NCBI GenBank assembly: GCA_016707885.1
Contig: JADJGU010000002.1
Location: forward strand, 124,001 to 188,000
Length of the DNA: 64,000 bases
Direction of reading: 5' to 3'
From: Sphingomonadales bacterium
GTDB taxonomy: Bacteria > Pseudomonadota > Alphaproteobacteria > Sphingomonadales > Sphingomonadaceae
Shown here: positions 1 through 8,331 of the stretch, in pieces
Position numbering within the stretch: the first letter of the stretch is position 1
How the letters are laid out: the number at the start of each line of letters is the position of its first letter
Program-made: the position numbers and the translations under genes
The notes under the pieces: model-generated
Told to the model about the DNA's origin: nothing
What the model saw: only the letters and a program-made list of their open reading frames with translations
Databases searched by the model: none

Positions 1-383
1 GCTATTATCACGCGCTGTCCTCGGTCCGCAAATGGGGCGGCGTGGCGGACGACTATCTTGCACTTCACCAATGGTTCGACCAATCAAAAGCCATATTCGC
101 CGATCCCCGCCACCGGGCATTGCGTCACCATGCCGAGGGTATTTTCATGCTCGAGACGCTCTTCGGGACGACAATCGTCAATGCCGATGGAAAACATGTC
201 CCTGTCCGCCTGATTGGTGAGCAGCATGTGATCGAAGATCTGGGCTTCATTCCCAGTTTTGCCGATTGGGGACGTCTCATCGCACCGCAGACCTGGATGC
301 TTAAAGGGCGACGTCTGGACCAGCCATCAGAGGATACACCGCCGGTGGAAGGTCCTTCAGCGCCATATCCTATTGCAGCCTGA
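1..383 (+). CDS. DUF6915-like protein, 5' end outside window
   Basis: The reading frame is open from base 3, with residues YYHALSSVRKWGG upstream of any start codon, so the gene begins before the window. The visible 126 residues are rich in His and aromatic residues (HYHAL, RHRALRHHAEG) and include a GEQHVIEDLGFIP segment. This resembles the small DUF6915 family seen on proteobacterial plasmids and phages, whose function is unknown. The family assignment is from memory of the sequence pattern. An internal GTG at 42 is in frame but is unlikely to be the start because the homology-like sequence extends upstream of it. Confidence 0.6.
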   Translation, partial: YYHALSSVRKWGGVADDYLALHQWFDQSKAIFADPRHRALRHHAEGIFMLETLFGTTIVNADGKHVPVRLIGEQHVIEDLGFIPSFADWGRLIAPQTWMLKGRRLDQPSEDTPPVEGPSAPYPIAA

Positions 384-434
384 TGCTTACCTTGTCGCGG
401 GTCGACCGGGCACATCGGAGATGTTGATAGCGGT

Positions 435-772
435 CCGCCCATAGGGCGGGAATGAAGAGGCTGAAAGGCGAATGCGAGTAACGAGACTGTATCTGCGTTT
501 CACCTGAAACCAGTCGCATCCAGGACCATTCCGGCTTTTCGCGAACTGAGGTGAACCAGCCATCGGTCGGTTGCAACCCGAACGCTGCCGGCCGTGTTGC
601 CCATGTGTATCTGCGCGATTGCCAGCAGCAAAACCGGTGCCCGATTTTGCTGCAATCGCGAAAGTCATGGGCTGCCCGCACCACCCGGCGCTAACCGGGT
701 TCCCCGCGTGAACGCGGTGCAACCGTCCGCTTGCTGTTTCTCCTTTTCCGTTCGCAGCCGGGATAGTCCCGG
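435..772 (+). promoter_or_regulatory. Hairpin array upstream of ssb
   Basis: The 412-base gap before ssb holds no convincing gene but has four perfect short inverted repeats. They are CCGCCC-ATA-GGGCGG (435-449), ACCCGG-6-CCGGGT (683-700), CCGCGT-GA-ACGCGG (704-717) and CCGGGA-TAG-TCCCGG (758-772). The last three sit within 115 bases of the ssb start and are not followed by T-runs, so they are not terminators. They could fold in single-stranded DNA or in the leader RNA. In F-like plasmids, stem-loops before leading-region ssb genes act as single-stranded promoters; that role here is inference. Confidence 0.5.
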
Positions 773-795
773 ACGCAACATTCAGGAGAAGTAAC

Positions 796-1188
796 ATGAC
801 CAATCTCGTTATCCTCGTCGGCCGCATTTCACGCGACCCCGAAACCCGCTCGACCCAGGGCGGAAGCGCAATCACCACGATCAATGTTGTTACCGATCGT
901 CCGGCGCGCAACAAGGAAGGCAAGACCTTCAAGGACGAAAATGGCTACACCGTGAAGGATGCCGAATTCCACCGCGTGACCTGCTTCAACGGCCTTGGCC
1001 AGAACGTCGCCAAATATTGCAAGAAGGGCCAGCTGGTGAGCGTTGAGGGACGGCTCCATTATTCATCCTGGGAAGACCAGGACGGTGTCAAGCGCTACGG
1101 CTGCGAGATCTACGCGGACAAGGTCGACTTCCATACCAAGCCGCGTTCGAACGACAACGAAGACGCGCCGCCGATCGACGAAGACTGA
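796..1188 (+). CDS. ssb: Single-stranded DNA-binding protein (plasmid type)
   Basis: This 130-aa protein has the SSB OB-fold pattern: MTNLVILVGRISRDPE at the N-terminus, a TDRPARNKEG loop, FHRVTCFNGLGQNVAKYCKKGQLVSVEGRLHYSSW in the middle and YGCEIYADKVDF near residue 110. It should coat single-stranded DNA during replication, repair or conjugative entry. The start is supported by GGAGAAG eight bases upstream. Compared with chromosomal SSB, the linker is very short and the tail ends in DAPPIDED instead of the usual acidic DDDIPF tip, so the normal docking site for partner proteins appears altered. A strong terminator follows directly. Confidence 0.9.
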   Translation: MTNLVILVGRISRDPETRSTQGGSAITTINVVTDRPARNKEGKTFKDENGYTVKDAEFHRVTCFNGLGQNVAKYCKKGQLVSVEGRLHYSSWEDQDGVKRYGCEIYADKVDFHTKPRSNDNEDAPPIDED

Positions 1189-1203
1189 TCGGCCAAAAAC
1201 ACC

Positions 1204-1243
1204 GAAAGGCCCCGCTGGTGCACACCGGCGGGGCCTTTTTTTT
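1204..1243 (+). terminator. Rho-independent terminator of ssb
   Basis: AAAGGCCCCGCTGGTG (1205-1220) pairs with CACCGGCGGGGCCTTT (1223-1238) in one long GC-rich stem, followed by a run of T to 1243. It lies 16 bases after the ssb stop codon. Confidence 0.9.
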
Positions 1244-1302
1244 GTATCGAAACGGGAGGCGGCGGCAGGGGCATCGAGCCCCGTGCCGCCGCCAGTTCGA
1301 GC

Positions 1303-1533
1303 TTAGTTTTTGCCGAGTTTGGCAAGCGCTGCATCAATTCCCATCGTACTGGTTTGTTTCATGAGCTGGCGCAATTTTGCAGCGTCGATGGTCTCGGCGC
1401 CGCATTCGAGCAACACCTTGCCCAGTTCGTTTGCTGCATCGGTGCGGAGCTTGGTTTCGCGTGCATCGAGCTCGCTTCTTTGGGCTTGCAGGCGTTTGAG
1501 CGCATCGACTGCGCTGGTTTTGGACCGGGCCAT
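1303..1533 (-). CDS. Small charged helical protein (DUF6437-like)
   Basis: The 76-aa product is almost entirely charged helix (RLQAQRSELDARETKLRTDAANELGKVLLECGAETIDAAKLRQLMKQ), consistent with a coiled coil. It resembles a family of short proteins found beside conjugation and plasmid genes in sphingomonads, which I know as DUF6437; the name is from memory. No catalytic motif is visible. It faces ssb tail-to-tail, with the ssb terminator between them. The function is unknown, and a DNA-processing accessory role is only a guess from context. Confidence 0.7.
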   Translation of the reverse strand: MARSKTSAVDALKRLQAQRSELDARETKLRTDAANELGKVLLECGAETIDAAKLRQLMKQTSTMGIDAALAKLGKN

Positions 1534-1883
1534 ATCTTATCCTTTCGTTGGCCGTGGGCCCCCTCCGATGCGCACGCTATCCAGAACACCCGCCTGTAGG
1601 AAATTGAATTCTGCAAGCGCGGTTGTGGTGGCGTGCCAAGTCTGGGGTGGAGGAGGGGCTCTCTCACAAAATTCCAAGTTTAATGGGTAGCTTAGGGAAC
1701 GCGTCAAGGACGACGGGGCCCCACCATTTTTCGACCCGGTCAGGCTATGCCAGACCGCGCCAAAAATCGTTACCCCCATCGCCGCTGCCGCGGCCGCATG
1801 TGCCATGCGGTCCCTGACCCGTCCCAACCTGCCCATTGTCCGCATCCTGATGCGAAGCATCGATTTACCATCAGGAGGTTATC
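1534..1883. other. Gap with no secure gene
   Basis: These 350 bases separate a minus-strand gene from a plus-strand gene, so both promoters should be here. A minus-strand open frame spans 1537-1860, but its Ala/Pro-rich composition and missing ribosome site make it doubtful. The far right end carries the strong ribosome site AGGAGG (1875-1880) of the next gene. Confidence 0.4.
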
Positions 1884-2120
1884 ATGAACGGTTCACAAGC
1901 ACTCGAACAGACACACAGAAAAGCCGACGAGCAGGCGCTGATTACAGCCATGCACTGCGCCTATGCGCGGTCCTTTCACAGCTATTTCAACCAATATATC
2001 CTGACCGATTTCGAGCGGGGTTATATCGTCGTCGACGAGGGCGATTATGGGGCACTGCCCCAGCATTTGATCGACCGGATTGTCGACTCGGTCCCAAGCC
2101 AGATGCTCGATCAATTTTGA
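1884..2120 (+). CDS. Hypothetical protein, 78 aa
   Basis: I do not recognise this 78-aa acidic protein. It has a helical N-terminal half (ALEQTHRKADEQALITAMHCAYARSF), then an aromatic FNQYILTDFERGYIVVDEGDYGALPQHLIDRIV segment. There is no signal peptide and no membrane segment. The ATG is preceded at ideal spacing by AGGAGG, and a textbook terminator follows 13 bases after the stop, so it is a single-gene transcript with real expression signals. Its position between ssb and the relaxase module suggests a plasmid or ICE accessory role, which is inference only. Confidence 0.7.
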   Translation: MNGSQALEQTHRKADEQALITAMHCAYARSFHSYFNQYILTDFERGYIVVDEGDYGALPQHLIDRIVDSVPSQMLDQF

Positions 2121-2133
2121 CCAGAATGAGTGA

Positions 2134-2165
2134 AGAGGAAGTCCTTCGAGGGCTTCCTCTTTTTT
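2134..2165 (+). terminator. Rho-independent terminator
   Basis: AGAGGAAGTCCT (2134-2145) pairs with AGGGCTTCCTCT (2149-2160) around a TCG loop, with one G-T wobble, followed by TTTTTT. It lies 14 bases after the stop of the 78-aa gene. Confidence 0.9.
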
Positions 2166-2422
2166 ATTGTTCGATTGCATCGTTGCTGTCGATAGCGAGG
2201 CTTCTGGTCTGCGCATATCACCTGCCAGCAGGTTCCGAAGATAAGGTAACGCAAAACCCCCCATCCCGTTGAATGGCAAACACTGGACCAACCCTGGCAG
2301 TTGGGAAAATCTCAGCACACCGTACGCGACATGTCGCAGGTAAAAAATGGCTGATTCATAAGTGTTTCCGGTGATTTTGGTAGGATGGCAACTTTCCAAT
2401 CACTTTCAAATCACTGGGTCGA

Positions 2423-2518
2423 ATGACTTGAATCCAAATCATCCATGGCCAGCAGTGGCGGTATTGCGCGCCTTTCAATGTTCTTGACATGTTCTCACAT
2501 ATGACTTAAATCCAAATC
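2423..2518 (+). repeat. Pair of 18-bp direct repeats upstream of the mobilisation genes
   Basis: ATGACTTGAATCCAAATC (2423-2440) recurs as ATGACTTAAATCCAAATC (2501-2518), one mismatch in 18, with starts 78 bp apart. The gap 2166-2565 has no gene and is more AT-rich than its neighbours. Directly downstream come the ribbon-helix-helix protein, the coupling protein and the relaxase. Iterated repeats beside such genes are typical of an origin of transfer or of an operator for the ribbon-helix-helix protein; which of these applies cannot be decided from sequence alone. Confidence 0.55.
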
Positions 2519-2565
2519 GCCTTCCGCAAGTGTGAACGGGCTCCTTTATTGAAAAGGAGTTCGCA

Positions 2566-2892
2566 ATGGCACGTCCATTGTCACTGCAAATCTATGTATC
2601 GAATGACCTCGCGCACCGGGTCCGGATGACTGCGAAGGCCAAGGGCTGTAGCGTCAGCGAATGGGTGCGATTGCTGCTCATGGCGGCCTGTGACGGCGAG
2701 GATCCGGCATCGGGACAGACCGCCTCAATCGAGCGCATTCACCGCCAATCGGTGTTTGCAATGGTTGGCATCGATGCGCTCCTTGCAGGCCATGCCGATC
2801 CGCAATTGAGGGACCGCGCACATGCAGCCTATGCGCGGCGCTGCAAGCAATTGGGGATCGCGACCGCTACTGTTCAAGGGGCTTCGAAATGA
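2566..2892 (+). CDS. Ribbon-helix-helix mobilisation/auxiliary protein
   Basis: The N-terminal 45 residues fit an Arc/MetJ-type ribbon-helix-helix: a beta strand (PLSLQIYVS), then two helices (DLAHRVRMTAKAKG and SVSEWVRLLLMAAC). The C-terminal half is a helical bundle of unknown role. Proteins of this type placed directly before a coupling protein and relaxase (MobC or TraY-like) bind near oriT, help assemble the relaxosome and repress their own promoter. The start follows AAAAGGAG. The stop overlaps the coupling-protein start in an ATGA junction, so the two are translationally coupled. The direct repeats just upstream are its likely target. Confidence 0.75.
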   Translation: MARPLSLQIYVSNDLAHRVRMTAKAKGCSVSEWVRLLLMAACDGEDPASGQTASIERIHRQSVFAMVGIDALLAGHADPQLRDRAHAAYARRCKQLGIATATVQGASK

Positions 2893-5237
2893 AGCGCAAT
2901 CTTCTGAACTTCACCCGCGGCAGCCAGCTTCTCGGACATTTCGGTTTCATGTTTGCAGCAGGTTTGAAAGGCCCGCTGATCGTGGCAACTATCGTGATTG
3001 GCGGACTAAGCTGGTGGACCCTGTCCGGCGGTCTTTCCGATCATGAAAGCTATCTCGTCTGGATGCGGATTTATGCTGCAATCTACGGTTTCATGGAGTT
3101 CGATCCCGCCAAACTCATTGCGATTGAAATCGGGCTCGGTGGCACGGTCCAGTTGCCCTTGGGCGCCGTGGAATATTATCCCCCAATCAGGCTCGCCTGG
3201 GAGCATATGCTTGCACTGCTCGAGCAGGCGCTGACGCGTGCGGCGCTGCTTCTTGTACCTGCGATGGTCGCCTTCTATTGGTTTGCGTCGCACTTTGGCA
3301 GCCGGTCGAAAGAGCGTAAGCATGAACGCGGTGCGATGCTTGCGACCCTCGCTGAATTGGTCACCGAAATTGGCGAACATAATGCCAAAGAACGCAAGCG
3401 CGAGCTGACCGAAGCATTGGGGATGAAATGGCGGTACGCGCTTCCCGGCGAGTTGCGTCGTCTCTTTCCTTATGCACCCTCGCATCTGGCCAAGGTCAGC
3501 TATCCGTGGCGGCTCGAACAAAGCCATGCGATGCTCATTGGTACTACAGGCATGGGCAAGACGGTCGCGCTTTCCGACATGATCGAGGAGGCAAGAAAGA
3601 GTGGCCAGCGTGCCGTTATCTTTGATCTGACCGGCACCTTCATTGAGCATTTTTACGAGAGCGACCGGGACATCATCTTGAACCCGCTGGATGCGCGCTG
3701 CCCGCAATGGAGCGTGTTCGACGAATGCCGCGACGAAGCCGAATTTTCTGCGGCCGCCGAAGCGCTTGTTCCGCATGACGGAGGCGGTTCGGAACAATTT
3801 TGGGTGCTGGCCGCCCGGCTCCTCTTTGTCGAAATGTGCCTCAAGCTGCGCGCCAAAGGCAGTGCAAACAATGAAGCCTTGGCAAGCGAATTGATGACCG
3901 CTGACCTGACACAGGTGCACAAACTGATGCGTGGTACGATCGCCGATCCGCTGACCGCGCCTGAGGCTGCTCGCATGGCGGAATCGATCCGGGCGGTGTT
4001 CAACGCTAATGCAAAGGCGTTAAAACTGTTGCCGCGAACTGGACCTCGCTTCTCGGTACGCGACTGGGTCGAAAGCGATGTGCGCGACGGCGCGATGCTC
4101 TATATCTCTGCGCGCTATATCGACATGAGCGTCTGTTCACAGCTGCTGACAGTCTGGCTCGATACCGCGATGAATACGTTGATGGCGATGGAGCGCACGC
4201 GCGCCTTGCGGCTCTGGTTTTTCATCGATGAAATGGGGGCGCTGCACAGGTTACCAGCCCTTGAAAAGGGTCTCCAGACCGCCCGCAATTTTGGTGGCGC
4301 GATTGTGACCGGCATCCATGCCTATGCCAAACTCAAAGAGGTGTACGGCGAGAATATGGCGATGACCTTGTCCTCGCTTGCCCGGACCAAATTAATCCTG
4401 GGGACCGCTGACCGCGAGACCGCAACATGGTGTTCGGATTTTATCGGCCATACCCAGGTGCGCGACATGGAGGAGGGCTACACCTATGGCTATAATAATG
4501 CCCGTGACGCCGTCAGCCTGACCCCGCGCAAGAATATCGAACCGCTCTTATTACCCGACCAGCTAATGAACCTGCCAAGGCTTTCGGGTTATCTCAAATT
4601 TCCCGACGGCTTTCCGGCAGCACCGGTCAAGCTTGTCCCGGTATCGCGCAAGAAAAGGGCCGAACCCTTTATCCGGCGTGCGGGCGATGATGGCCCGTCC
4701 AACGGAACTCCTCCTTGTCAATTGGTGGATCCTGCAGCACAGAGCAACGCCGATGAACAACCATCTTCTAATGATGATGGTGCGGGCAAGGGGGTGGTTC
4801 CTAGTCAAGGAGAGTTGGCGCTGAAACCTGCGCACATAGTAACCGAGAACGAGCGAGCCATGCCAGGTGACCAATCTCGCATTATAGAGCAAGATGTCGC
4901 AGCCACATCACAGCCAAGTCCAAATCTAGTCCCGAATGACGATCGGGATAAGCCACCTGAGCGCCCACAAGAAAACCGGTCAGGCACCACACAGCCTGCG
5001 CTCCCAATGGATAAGGTTTTACGGGTCGGTACACCTCAAACAGAAGGGCAAGAGCAATGGTCACCGCAGGGTACTTTGCCTGCGCCAAGCCCAGCACTTC
5101 TTATACAAAAATCTAAAGCGGATCGTGACATGGGAAAAGCGGACGCGGCGCGTCGGCTGATGCTCGAAGATGGTATGCGCGTGAAGGATGAAGCTAAGGA
5201 TGTCGTCGATCTGGGCGACCTCGATATGGACCTATGA
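2889..5237 (+). CDS. traD: Type IV coupling protein (TraD/VirD4 family)
   Basis: This 782-aa ATPase would deliver the relaxase-DNA complex to the secretion channel at the inner membrane. Two membrane spans lie near residues 25-45 and 115-135. Walker A, GTTGMGKT, is near residue 218, followed by a segment AVIFDLTGTFIEHFY. Walker B, LWFFIDEMGALHRLP, is near residue 442, followed by the TraD-typical GLQTARNFGGAIVTGIH. From about residue 590 to 782 the sequence is low-complexity and probably disordered, which is common for the relaxosome-contact tail of TraD. It is coupled to the upstream gene by ATGA, and the relaxase follows 37 bases later. Confidence 0.93.
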   Translation: MKRNLLNFTRGSQLLGHFGFMFAAGLKGPLIVATIVIGGLSWWTLSGGLSDHESYLVWMRIYAAIYGFMEFDPAKLIAIEIGLGGTVQLPLGAVEYYPPIRLAWEHMLALLEQALTRAALLLVPAMVAFYWFASHFGSRSKERKHERGAMLATLAELVTEIGEHNAKERKRELTEALGMKWRYALPGELRRLFPYAPSHLAKVSYPWRLEQSHAMLIGTTGMGKTVALSDMIEEARKSGQRAVIFDLTGTFIEHFYESDRDIILNPLDARCPQWSVFDECRDEAEFSAAAEALVPHDGGGSEQFWVLAARLLFVEMCLKLRAKGSANNEALASELMTADLTQVHKLMRGTIADPLTAPEAARMAESIRAVFNANAKALKLLPRTGPRFSVRDWVESDVRDGAMLYISARYIDMSVCSQLLTVWLDTAMNTLMAMERTRALRLWFFIDEMGALHRLPALEKGLQTARNFGGAIVTGIHAYAKLKEVYGENMAMTLSSLARTKLILGTADRETATWCSDFIGHTQVRDMEEGYTYGYNNARDAVSLTPRKNIEPLLLPDQLMNLPRLSGYLKFPDGFPAAPVKLVPVSRKKRAEPFIRRAGDDGPSNGTPPCQLVDPAAQSNADEQPSSNDDGAGKGVVPSQGELALKPAHIVTENERAMPGDQSRIIEQDVAATSQPSPNLVPNDDRDKPPERPQENRSGTTQPALPMDKVLRVGTPQTEGQEQWSPQGTLPAPSPALLIQKSKADRDMGKADAARRLMLEDGMRVKDEAKDVVDLGDLDMDL

Positions 5238-5274
5238 GTCGGATAGGCGTTCTCTTGGCCGCAAAGTCTGATCG

Positions 5275-8205
5275 ATGCTGTCGGTAGCCAATGTCCGCAC
5301 TGCAGGCGGCGCTGCAAACTATTTTGCCGCTGACAATTATTACACCCGCGCCGACGCTGATCGTTCGGGAGAGTGGTTTGGGCAGGGTGCAAAAGGGCTC
5401 GGGCTAGACGGGAGGGTCGAGGCCAAACAGTTTGAAGCGATATTGAAAGGCTATCTCCCAGACGGCACGCGATTAGGAAGCGATCTGCGTCCCCATCGTG
5501 CCGGCACCGACCTCACTTTCTCGATGCCCAAAAGCTGGTCTTTGATAGCATTGGTGGGCGGCGACACCCGCATCATTGATGTTTATGCGCAGGCAGTGAA
5601 GGAGACGCTCGGTTGGGCTGAAAAGCATCTGGCTGAAACCAGAATGGAGGTTAAAGGCCAGGAGAAGGTGGTTGCGACCGGAAACCTGCTAGTGGCGATG
5701 TTCCGGCACGACACCAACCGCAATCAGGAACCCAATGCGCATTTCCATGCAGTTGTAGCGAACGCGACCAAAGGATCAGACGGCAAATGGCGCGCGCTCA
5801 AAAACGACAAGCTTTGGGAACATAACACCATGCTCAACGCAATGACGATGGCGCGGTTCAGGCTCTCGGTTGAAAAGCTTGGCTATGAAGTGGGTGAACA
5901 GGGCAAGCATGGCAATTTTGAAGCCAAGGGCGTGCCCAAAGAAATCCGCGACGCGTTCAGTTCGCGGCGCGCCGAAATTGTAGGCGCACTTTCCAATATG
6001 GACAGCAAAGGCCTAGCTGCGCGTAACACAGCCAATCTGATAACGAGGAAGGCAAAGGCCAAAATCGAGGACCGCGCAGCACTCGCACGGACCTGGGCGG
6101 CCAAGGCTGACCAACTTGGCTTCGACCCATCGGCCCTCATTGCCCGGGCCAATGCACGTGCTGTGTCGGACATCGGGCATGTCCCGTCTCTGACCGAACG
6201 GGTTGCGGAGACCGCAGGCAATGTGCGCGATTGGGCTACAGGCCTTGCCGAGAGGCTGGGGCTTTCAAGATCCGATCCGTTGATCCCGCGCGCGCTTGGC
6301 AAGCGCAGTAAGGAACAGGTCGCTGCCATCCATGCAGTTGCCTCCGCCGTGCGCCATTTGGGCGAGCGTGAAGCCGTATTTGCGAAGACCGCAATCTACA
6401 AGGTGGCACTTGATTTTGGTTTGCCGACCGCCTTGCCGCAAATCGAAGAACGTATCGCACAGCTGCTCCGCCAGGGCCATCTTGTTGCGGGCAAAGGTAC
6501 CGATCGCGGCATGGTGACCAGTGCAGAAGCGCTTGCTCTTGAGCAGCGCATAATAAATGCGGTCGATGAAGGGCGGAACAGGATAGCGCCGATTGTTGCC
6601 CCCGATATTGCTGGCGAGCGGCTGCAGGCGCTCTCCGAACTCAGATATGGCATGACCCTCAACCATGGCCAGGAAGGGGCAGGGCGACTGATCCTGAGCT
6701 CGCACAACCGCATCATCGCCATTCAGGGCATAGCGGGTGCGGGCAAGAGCACCGTTTTGAAGCCGGTTGCCGACATATTGCGCGAAGAACGCCGTGATGT
6801 GCTGGGACTTGCCGTCCAGAATACGCTCGTCCAGATGCTCGAACGCGATACCGGGATCCCATCGATGACGGTAGCACGGTTCCTGAAGCGCCATGCGAGC
6901 CTGCTTGTCGCGCCTGATCCGTTGAAGCTGATGGAGGCGCGCGCGAAGTATCGGGGGAGCGTAATCTTGCTCGACGAAGCCTCGATGGTTGGAAATGCAG
7001 ACAAAGAGAAGCTTGTTCGGCTCGCCAATTTGCTTGAAGTGGATCGCTTCGCCAGCATTGGTGACCGCAAGCAGTTGGGCGCGGTCGATGCAGGCAAGCC
7101 TTTTGATGTCATGCAGAAAGCGGGCGTTGAAACTGCGATCATGAACCTCAACATCCGCGCCCGCGACAAGACCCTGCGCGCTGCACAACATGCAGCGCAG
7201 GGCGGCAATGTCTCCGAAGCGCTCAATCACCTGAAGCGCCATATCGTTGAAGTGAAGGAGGATGCAGCACTTGCAGCCGCCAGCGCCTGGCTGTCGCTGT
7301 CTCCTGCCGAACGCGAACGGACGTCAATCTATGCCTCGGGGCGCAATTTGCGAACTGCTGTCAATGAAGCGGTTCAAACTGGGCTCAAGGCCAATGGCGA
7401 ATTGGGGAAGGAAATACTGAGCGTTGAAACGCTCTCGCGCGTCAATGTCACCCGCGAGGAACTGCGCTATGCCAAAAGCTATGCGCCCGGCATGCTGGTC
7501 GAGGTCGCCAGACGCCAGCGCACCCAAGGCTTGCACGAAGGCCGATACAGAGTAGCAAGCGTCGATGCAGGGCAGGGGAGCATCACTCTTGAAAACCAGC
7601 GCGGAAAGCAATTTGTATTTAGGCCCGGCCAGTTGCGACCGCAAGGCGAACAGGATCCTTTGCGGCTGTTCGAACCCAAGCCGCTCGATTTGCACCAGGG
7701 CGACCGTATCCGATGGACCGATACCGATCACAAACGGGGGCTCCTCAATGCAGATCAAGCGCAGATTTTGGCGGTCAATACCAAGGGATTGACCGTGCGC
7801 ACGTCGACGGGAATCGAACAGCGGCTTGGCAGAGACGATCCGATGCTGCAGCGGCTCGATCTTGCCTATGCCCTCAATGCCCATATGGCGCAGGGCCTGA
7901 CCTCTGATCGCGGGATAGCGGTGATGGACAGTCGCGAGAAAAATCTCTCCAACCAGCAGACCTTCTTGGTCACTATCACCCGCCTGCGTGATGGATTGAC
8001 GCTATTCCTCGACAATCGCGACAGGCTTCAGGCGGCCGTTGAGCGCAATTCGGGAATGAAAACATCTGCGCTCGAGGCAACCGGGATGCTCAAACAGGCC
8101 GCCGCTGCTGGGCTTGCCAAAGGGCAGGTGGTCGAAACGGATAAGGGTCGCGCACCGCCCGAACGCGACCGTTCCATCGCCAAACCATTCGAAATCGGGT
8201 TGTGA
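5275..8205 (+). CDS. traI: MobF-family conjugative relaxase-helicase (TraI/TrwC-like)
   Basis: The 976-aa protein nicks oriT and unwinds the transferred strand. The N-terminal relaxase domain has an adjacent Tyr pair (Tyr22-Tyr23 in NYYTR), a His in RPHRAGTDLTF (about residue 73) and the metal-binding HFH of NAHFHAV (about residue 155), the hallmarks of the MobF three-His site. The helicase half has Walker A GIAGAGKST (about 485) and Walker B VILLDEASM (about 563). It is shorter than F TraI (about 1750 aa) and close to TrwC (about 970 aa). A C-terminal MAQGLTSDRGIAVMDS motif matches the helicase core. It is the last gene of the 2566-8205 mobilisation operon. Confidence 0.93.
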   Translation: MLSVANVRTAGGAANYFAADNYYTRADADRSGEWFGQGAKGLGLDGRVEAKQFEAILKGYLPDGTRLGSDLRPHRAGTDLTFSMPKSWSLIALVGGDTRIIDVYAQAVKETLGWAEKHLAETRMEVKGQEKVVATGNLLVAMFRHDTNRNQEPNAHFHAVVANATKGSDGKWRALKNDKLWEHNTMLNAMTMARFRLSVEKLGYEVGEQGKHGNFEAKGVPKEIRDAFSSRRAEIVGALSNMDSKGLAARNTANLITRKAKAKIEDRAALARTWAAKADQLGFDPSALIARANARAVSDIGHVPSLTERVAETAGNVRDWATGLAERLGLSRSDPLIPRALGKRSKEQVAAIHAVASAVRHLGEREAVFAKTAIYKVALDFGLPTALPQIEERIAQLLRQGHLVAGKGTDRGMVTSAEALALEQRIINAVDEGRNRIAPIVAPDIAGERLQALSELRYGMTLNHGQEGAGRLILSSHNRIIAIQGIAGAGKSTVLKPVADILREERRDVLGLAVQNTLVQMLERDTGIPSMTVARFLKRHASLLVAPDPLKLMEARAKYRGSVILLDEASMVGNADKEKLVRLANLLEVDRFASIGDRKQLGAVDAGKPFDVMQKAGVETAIMNLNIRARDKTLRAAQHAAQGGNVSEALNHLKRHIVEVKEDAALAAASAWLSLSPAERERTSIYASGRNLRTAVNEAVQTGLKANGELGKEILSVETLSRVNVTREELRYAKSYAPGMLVEVARRQRTQGLHEGRYRVASVDAGQGSITLENQRGKQFVFRPGQLRPQGEQDPLRLFEPKPLDLHQGDRIRWTDTDHKRGLLNADQAQILAVNTKGLTVRTSTGIEQRLGRDDPMLQRLDLAYALNAHMAQGLTSDRGIAVMDSREKNLSNQQTFLVTITRLRDGLTLFLDNRDRLQAAVERNSGMKTSALEATGMLKQAAAAGLAKGQVVETDKGRAPPERDRSIAKPFEIGL

Positions 8206-8212
8206 TTGAAAA

Positions 8213-8325
8213 TATCCCGTACGGGAAATATAGCCTGCTTTAATCTGATTGATCGAATAAATTACCCGCTCGGGAAATATGACTTGCATTTCCGGCAACT
8301 TCATGGAATATTACCCGTACGGTAA
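8213..8325 (+). promoter_or_regulatory. Three evenly spaced palindromic operators before hipB
   Basis: The palindromes are CCCGTACGGG (8216-8225), CCCGCTCGGG (8265-8274) and TTACCCGTACGGTAA (8311-8325). Their dyad centres are 49 bp apart in both intervals. Each is flanked by AT-rich arms (TAT or TTA on the left, AAATA or TAA on the right), which resembles the TATCC-N8-GGATA arrangement of E. coli hip operators. The third ends six bases before the hipB start, so a bound repressor would also cover the ribosome site. Binding by HipB or the HipBA complex is inferred. Confidence 0.8.
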
Positions 8326-8331
8326 ATTGTC

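Noticed and set aside
1537..1860. A 107-codon minus-strand open frame between two small genes
   Set aside because: Ala/Pro/Arg-rich composition, no ribosome site, and it covers the likely promoter region of its neighbours.
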